A DNA stretch of 64,000 bases from Nemophila menziesii (Eukaryota > Streptophyta > Magnoliopsida > Boraginales > Hydrophyllaceae), in the NCBI GenBank assembly GCA_029959085.1, contig JARWIR010000043.1:3348001-3412000 (forward strand). The letters run 5' to 3'. A program made the position numbers and the translations under genes. Within the stretch, counting starts at the first letter, position 1, and the number at the start of each line of letters is the position of its first letter. Below, piece after piece: positions 60,601-64,000 of this stretch. The notes beneath the pieces are model-generated. The model ran no database searches, was not told the origin of the DNA, and saw nothing but the letters and a program-made list of their open reading frames with translations.

Positions 60601-60934
60601 TCAAATTTTTTTGCTTATTATTCGAATTTTTTATTGAGCCGCTTTACTGAGCATGCTCGTTTGCTCAGTAACTTTGCTGAGCATCGAGAAATTTAATTGA
60701 GTTTTTAGAATTTTTCCTGAGTATTAAATAAAAAACAATTGAGTTTATGATATAACAATGCTAAATAGAAATTAGCTGAGCCTAAATAAAAAAATGCTGA
60801 GCTTAAAAATAAATTAAAGAAAAAGGATAAGCCTATATACCCCCCTTTGTTTGACAAAAGGTCAAAAACCTCCATATGGTTTGGTTTCCAAATCCGTATG
60901 TCTTATTAGATTTTATGTAAAATGTGTTAACAGG

Positions 60935-61072
60935 CTAGAAAAACAGAATCATCGCTTCAAAAAATACGTCTTGGTGCACATAAGCGAGCTGGTGGGACAA
61001 GCTCAGATGTTTCAGATAATAATGTTTCCGATACTGATAAAGTGTGTATGCAACTATTTCTTGATATTCAGG
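60935..61072 (+). pseudogene. Captured exon, COG2-like (Golgi tethering complex subunit)
   Basis: An exon-like fragment inside element B. It follows an acceptor (GTGTTAACAG) and ends at a donor (ATTCAG|GTAAAG). The open frame reads TESSLQKIRLGAHKRAGGTS, then SDVSDNNVSDTDKVC and MQLFLDIQ, with no stops. I recall this stretch as close to the C-terminal region of plant conserved oligomeric Golgi complex subunit 2, where an ...TDKICMQLFLDIQ... stretch is found. The Ser/Asp-rich sequence lies next to a T-rich intron-like stretch (60850-60934). Capture of genic DNA with introns is known for Pack-MULEs. The COG2 identity rests on memory and should be checked; that it is an exon-like sequence is directly seen. 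Confidence 0.6.
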
Positions 61073-61164
61073 TAAAGCCTAATCTGTTCCTCAAGTTATT
61101 AATAATCTACTTTTGACCCCATATAAGACTGCTAAGAGGATGGATATTTGGCTGAAACACAGCG

Positions 61165-61260
61165 TGGCGGTGCTTCTTCTCCGGCGAATCTCAAACCGCC
61201 ATAGCTTCGAGATCTCCGGCTTCTTCTCCGGCGAATCTCAAACCGCCATAGCTTCCAGAT
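61165..61260. repeat. Direct duplication in element B
   Basis: CTTCTTCTCCGGCGAATCTC followed by AAACCGCCATAGCTTC occurs twice, about 49 bp apart, in the GC-rich right part. The reverse strand has an ORF rich in Arg over it, which I regard as spurious. Confidence 0.85.
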
Positions 61261-61770
61261 CTCCGGCGAAGCAGTGAAACTCCGATAGAAGCAGCGGAAC
61301 TTCTTCGTCGAGGTCATGGGTGGGTTCGCAACAGATCTGTCCGGAGCAAGTCTTCTCGCCATGGCTGCTCGGAGCTTCATAAAAGATGCAGATCTGCTCC
61401 CTCTCGTCGGATCTGCTCTTCCACAAAGAGAACACCGCCACTCGTACTGCAGAAGAAGAAGGCCCAACACAAGTTCTCGCCATGGCTGATCGGAGCAGTT
61501 GAAGCATTTTTTGAGTTCATTAATCTGATGGGAGGAGAGAGAAATTGATAAAAGCTACGTGTGATTTTTTAGGTGTAGAATTGATTGTAAAAATATTAAT
61601 ATATATAGAGAAAATAAAAAACAAAAGAAGGGTAGTAATGTAACTGGATTTTTAGGGTATAGTGTTAAATTTAGTCTGTGGCCTTTAGTAAGAATGGAGA
61701 ATTAGTGTAGTCTTGTTGAGTCCTAGGGGGGTGTCTTCAAGACCCCTTGGGCAATTTTCTCTTTATTTAT

Positions 61771-62596
61771 ATAATAATAATAATGAAACTAAAGGTGTCG
61801 TTTGCTTTTTTAAGTAATAAGTGCTGAATGCTAAATGAACAGCTGAATAGAACTTATTCTGTTTAGAGGCAGTGTCTGAATGATTCAGACTTAGTTTAAA
61901 ATCTTAATGAAACAGACCAATTAAGAGGCATTTAGATCTGAATTGGCCAGGAAAAACAAACAGTCTGATTGATCCAATGTCTTAATGAACCAGATTAAGA
62001 TCTCATTAAGTGCAAATAAACACCCCCTAACATACACCTAATTTCTTCTATTAATTTTCAAAATTCCTTCAAACTTTTCATAATTCCTTTTAAGCTCTAT
62101 TTTCTCATTTCTAATCAAATTAAATTACAATTTTAATATACGCATGAAAATATATAATCCATACTTATTAAAATAACAATATAAAAATTGAATTAATTAT
62201 TTTGAAATATCATAGAACACATAAGTGATATTCTTTCTTTTTTAAAAATAATATTCATTTATTAAAAAAATAGGATTATTGTACAAAAAACACCTCAAGT
62301 TAAAATTAATTCCCTCTTACCGCAACCATCATTTTTTTGTCCATAAAAGACCACATATATTTTGTTTTTTCTTTTTCTTTCCCATAAAAAGAGTCGCTTG
62401 AGTTATGGGAAGCTTCCCATAACTCAGATTTCGAGTGTTAGGAAGTTTCTCATAACTCATTGTTTTTAAAAAAGACAGTGTCTTTTATAGGCACGGGAGT
62501 AAGGTGGCAGGTGCCTATTGAGTATTAACCCAAAAAATAATGTCCTAAAAATAGAGTAATGATATATACCACTCAAATTCGTACCACCCAAATATC
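61771..62596. other. Intergenic, no feature seen
   Basis: A/T-rich with some TTAATGAA/CAGACTTA motifs at 61800-62030. No gene recognised. Confidence 0.4.
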
Positions 62597-62702
62597 ACCC
62601 AATGACATGGCGTGAATTGGTTGGTAACAAATCTTTAATCAAATCAAGAAAATAAATACATTAAAGATTTGTAACCAACCAATTCACGCCACGTCATTGG
62701 GT
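62597..62702. mobile_element. Hairpin MITE (43-bp arms, 20-bp loop)
   Basis: Left arm 62597-62639 (ACCCAATGACATGGCGTGAA...) and right arm 62660-62702 pair over 43 bp with one mismatch. It abuts the 3' end of the hAT transposase remnant; an outer TACCACCCAAAT at left partly matches GTGGTATTTTT at right, so the element may extend some 20 bp outward. No TSD was fixed. Confidence 0.75.
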
Positions 62703-63740
62703 GGTATTTTTGAAGCAAAATTATCAATTATTTTTTCATAATCAATATTTTCTATCATGTTTTCTTCAATGGTTAAGCTGGCTAATCCGTTCAACCTAGA
62801 TTCTGTAGTTCTAAGATAAGATTTTAACAACTTTAATTTTGAAAAACTTCTTTCAACAGAGGCTTCAATTACCTGGATAGTCAATAAGATGCTATATGCA
62901 ATCATAACAATAGGAAACATATCCATTCTTTTTACATACTACATAATTTGAATAGAAGTTCAAGGTCTATTTGTTTCATATGCTTCTTTTGGTAGCACTT
63001 GTTTACAAATTTGTAACTCCATATGCAATTGGATTGTATCAATATCAGAAGTTTTACCATTTCTCAAAGAAATCCCAGAATTCGAACAACATATTTTCAA
63101 ATCATCATCATCTAAGTAAAGCTAACTTTGATGCATCAAACAAGAAGCCAAAAATAGATTCAATTTTTTTTCATTTGTTCAAACCTACTTCTTAATTGCT
63201 CAAGAGCCATATCCACGTAAACAAGACAGTAAACTGTTATAAAACACTCTTCAACAAATTGTCGTTCTCTTTTGGTATTATGAATTTCATCAAAATATTT
63301 TTTTCTACAAGCATAACGCTTTATAGGAAATAGAGGTTCAGTTCCTATTTGATGTGCTATTATTTTAGCTTTAACAATAGCAGAATCAAATCCATTTTCT
63401 CTATATTTTTTAAAATAAGAAACTAGTCCATTTAAATTTTCCGCAACAATATCAAGAAGCATAACTTTGGATTGTAACTTTTTACTAACCAAGTTAATTT
63501 TATACAAAATTTCATGCCAAATAACCAAACTCAAAATAAAATCATAACTTGAAAGTTCACCTTATATCAAGGATTCAGCATCTCTACACACTTTCCCATC
63601 ATCACTAACTTCTGCTAATTTTTTTAATGCTTATATTATTTGGGCGATCTGAATTTTTATTGCCTTGACACTATCTATATGACTTTCCCAACGTGCTGTG
63701 GACAAGGACTTCATAGTAAAATCATCTACATTTGACCAAT
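62684..63740 (-). pseudogene. hAT transposase C-terminal half (zinc finger MYM1/TTF-type), broken
   Basis: Reads leftward. From the right: TRW-ES-like and KAIKIQIAQII near 63640-63700, LSLVIWHEILYKINLVSKKL at about 63480-63534, GFDSAIVKAKIIAHQIGTEP, and YVDMALEQLRSRFEQM (63160-63534), then after frame breaks the dimerisation domain EASVERSFSKLKLLKSYLRT, ESRLNGLASLTIEENM, ENIDYEKIIDNFASK (62684-62926). Order and motifs are those of the TTF-type/ZMYM1-like hAT transposases of plants. The N-terminal zinc finger and first catalytic Asp are not in the visible part. Frame breaks at 62930-63160 and 63540-63600 inactivate it. Confidence 0.85.
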
Positions 63741-64000
63741 GTAAAAATATTTTGAAATTGCTATTTCGTCAGCACTTAAAGGGAAGGTACAAGGTTTGAA
63801 TCCCCTCCCTAACAGGTGTGAAGTGAGAGTTACAAGGTTCGAACCCCTCCATGAACATGGGTAACCTAGTTCTGAATTACCTGGAAATACATGTGGAGAC
63901 GTGTATATCCTCGTGGGATTAGTCTGGTGGACCTAAACCACTGGCTTTGAACCGGATTAAACGACCAAGAAACAACCGAGAGAGGCCCAAAGTAGGACCA
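63741..64000 (+). repeat. SINE-like sequence with box B motifs, cut by the window end
   Basis: CAAGGTTTGAATCCC (near 63787) and CAAGGTTCGAACCCC (near 63832) both resemble the polymerase III box B, and CTCGTGGGATTAGTCTGGTGG (63911-63931) resembles the 3' part of Au-type plant SINEs. The end and any TSD lie outside the window. Confidence 0.45.

Larger units (their letters stand above)
60195..61761 (+). mobile_element. MULE-type non-autonomous element B with captured exon, 9-bp TSD
   Basis: 1,567 bp. The left terminus GGGTGAATTACCCAAGG and the reverse of the right terminus (GAGAAAATTGCCCAAGG) match, and similarity continues (AGTCTTGGGGACC against GGTCTTGAAGACACC). TTTATTTAT occurs at 60186-60194 and 61762-61770, a perfect 9-bp TSD. 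The left 350 bp align with element A (GAGGCCTCAAAATTGACAAA, CTCTCCTCC runs). It then has GAGCATAAAGTACT repeats (60496-60600), an exon-like insert (60935-61072), and a GC-rich block with a duplicated 35-bp piece (61165-61260). It lies some 200 bp downstream of the NPH3 gene. Confidence 0.9.

Noticed and set aside
61132..61507. Two overlapping minus-strand ORFs in element B
   Set aside because: They cover a GC-rich duplicated stretch and are Arg/Ser-rich without recognisable motifs; chance ORFs in GC-rich DNA are expected.

Overview
The window looks like repeat-rich nuclear DNA of a eudicot plant. The evidence is AT-rich sequence, split genes with GT..AG introns, plant-type transposons (LINE, MULE, hAT, Harbinger-like MITE, Athila-like Ty3/gypsy, Copia-type LTR, SINE), and two host genes of plant-restricted or plant-typical families. 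The species cannot be named from the sequence.

Layout. 1-6.9 kb is a decayed L1-type LINE on the minus strand (zf-RVT, RT, endonuclease, then ORF1), split by a solo LTR with a perfect 5-bp target duplication. 7.4-11.0 kb is a complete Mutator-like element (MULE) with long TIRs and a perfect 9-bp TSD. It carries the 5' half of a MURA-type transposase gene and, convergently, an intron-containing plant mobile domain (PMD) gene. 11.4-12.9 kb holds two related Harbinger-like MITEs. 13.0-16.8 kb is a broken hAT transposase followed by an array of about six 90-bp palindromic units. 17.2-19.05 kb is a GAGTAT-repeat element, probably a diverged relative of two MULE-type elements further right. 20.5-26.5 kb is a minus-strand Ty3/gypsy remnant (gag, CCHC knuckle, protease, LTR with tandem repeats in U3), interrupted by a foldback element and a Copia-type LTR. 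26.5-36.3 kb is an Athila-like LTR element with both LTRs. Its protease is joined in frame to the integrase C-terminus, so RT, RNase H and the integrase core are missing. 36.3-41.9 kb contains an inverted Athila-like fragment, a LINE fragment split by a solo LTR, and a second-family solo LTR.

Host genes. A seven-exon gene for a five-finger CCCH zinc-finger protein (412 aa) lies at 45.65-48.06 kb. A four-exon BTB/NPH3-family gene (619 aa) lies at 56.96-59.99 kb. Both are on the plus strand and appear intact. Around them lie an hAT MITE (49.65 kb), a degraded Copia-type LTR, an Athila-like LTR end, a 5'-truncated LINE with a 16-bp TSD (55.1 kb), and a 115-bp tRNA-type SINE with a 12-bp TSD (56.4 kb).

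Two elements at 43.4-44.8 kb and 60.2-61.8 kb are relatives: same TIRs, 9-bp TSDs, CT-rich then GAGCAT-repeat interiors. The second holds what looks like a captured exon, with both splice sites, resembling a conserved oligomeric Golgi complex subunit (COG2-like). The window ends in a second hAT transposase remnant cut by a hairpin MITE, and a SINE-like sequence.

The most unusual items are the MULE carrying a PMD gene, the paired Pack-MULE-like elements with internal minisatellites and a captured exon, the palindromic array at 16.2-16.75 kb, and the protease-integrase fusion in the Athila-like element. All coordinates for degraded elements are read by eye and approximate unless a TSD is stated.
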